Assembly (NCBI GenBank): GCA_945952105.1
Contig: CAMFGZ010000011.1
Span: 62,001 to 126,000, forward strand
Direction: 5' to 3'
DNA length: 64,000 nucleotides
Source of the DNA: an uncultured Rhodospirillaceae bacterium
GTDB lineage: Bacteria > Pseudomonadota > Alphaproteobacteria > Reyranellales > Reyranellaceae
Below, piece after piece: positions 63,903-64,000 of this stretch. The position numbers were made by a program, and so were the translations under genes. The notes under the pieces were generated by a model. That model was not told where the DNA came from and ran no database searches. It was given only the letters and a program-made list of their open reading frames with translations. How positions within the stretch are numbered: the first letter of the stretch is position 1; every line of letters begins with the position of its first letter.

Positions 63903-63975
63903 GGAGCGCGCCACTCCAGTGGCGCTCTGGCTTTCTCGATCAACGCATATGAGCGCCACGGGAGTGGCGCGCTCC
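63903..63975. repeat. 25-bp near-perfect inverted repeat downstream of the amidohydrolase
   Basis: Arms 63903-63927 and 63951-63975 are complementary at 24 of 25 positions around a 23-nt spacer. Each arm also folds on itself (GCCACT-CC-AGTGGC core), so a cruciform is possible. It starts 15 bp after the stop codon. It could be a terminator or a small mobile repeat; no T run follows. Confidence 0.7.
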
Positions 63976-64000
63976 GTTGATAGTTGTCGAGTCGACCTAG

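Overview
The window is dense, GC-rich bacterial chromosome with about 60 protein genes, short gaps, many 1-4 nt stop/start overlaps and no rRNA, tRNA, CRISPR array or intact IS element that I can recognise. The gene content points to a metabolically versatile soil or water alphaproteobacterium. It includes Bug-type tricarboxylate-transporter binding proteins, CaiB/BaiF CoA-transferases, hydantoinase/oxoprolinase pairs, a CIO-type cydAB, a DUF6356 gene and many SDRs. A Rhodospirillales/Reyranella-like relative is my guess, not something the sequence proves.

Layout. 0-5.3 kb: SDR (cut by the window edge), TerC, MFS exporter, aldo-keto reductase, D-2-hydroxyacid dehydrogenase, Lrp/AsnC regulator. 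5.4-7.4 kb: DUF6356 gene, an A/T-richer orphan membrane ORF between diverged direct repeats, and a secreted alpha/beta hydrolase. 7.5-11.4 kb: HPF/RaiA, a four-gene leftward operon (alpha/beta hydrolase, M20 amidohydrolase, membrane protein, DsbA-like isomerase) and an MliC-like lipoprotein. 11.4-15.8 kb: leftward mocR-cydA-cydB-DUF2474, then DUF983. 15.8-22.8 kb: asparaginase operon with an orphan HyuB, a molybdenum hydroxylase large subunit and an SGNH-fold protein. 22.8-25.1 kb: A/T-richer island with a DNA methyltransferase fused to an Mrr-like nuclease domain, followed by a second copy of the SGNH gene's 3' end. 25.1-29.5 kb: thiolase/DUF35 pair, metal-dependent hydrolase, methyltransferase, LLM flavoprotein.

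29.5-38.8 kb: nine co-directional genes (double CoA-transferase, nitronate monooxygenase, glutathione-dependent alcohol dehydrogenase, MBL hydrolase, SMP-30 lactonase, three SDRs, carboxymuconolactone decarboxylase-like) that look like one degradative pathway of unknown substrate. 38.7-43.5 kb: LysR regulator, iron alcohol dehydrogenase and a phnDCE-type phosphonate importer. 43.5-48.4 kb: peptide-type binding protein, small lipoprotein, Bug protein, DUF1194 protein, ferredoxin-NADP reductase. 48.4-54.7 kb: CoA-transferase, hydantoinase A and B, Bug protein. 54.7-58 kb: retropepsin-like protease, acetolactate decarboxylase with a ribbon-helix-helix-like N-terminus, and divergent acetolactate synthase (acetoin formation). 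58-64 kb: DUF1772 protein, flavoprotein aromatic hydroxylase, 2-methylfumaryl-CoA isomerase-like CoA-transferase, Old Yellow Enzyme, D-aminoacylase-like amidohydrolase.

The most unusual structure is a pattern seen twice. An A/T-richer cargo gene (at 5.7-6.4 kb and 23.0-24.9 kb) sits between a complete host gene and a diverged remnant of that same gene's 3' end. This looks like import of DNA by recombination with one homologous flank and one illegitimate flank. The methyltransferase-nuclease fusion in the second island is the best candidate for a compact one-gene defence system.
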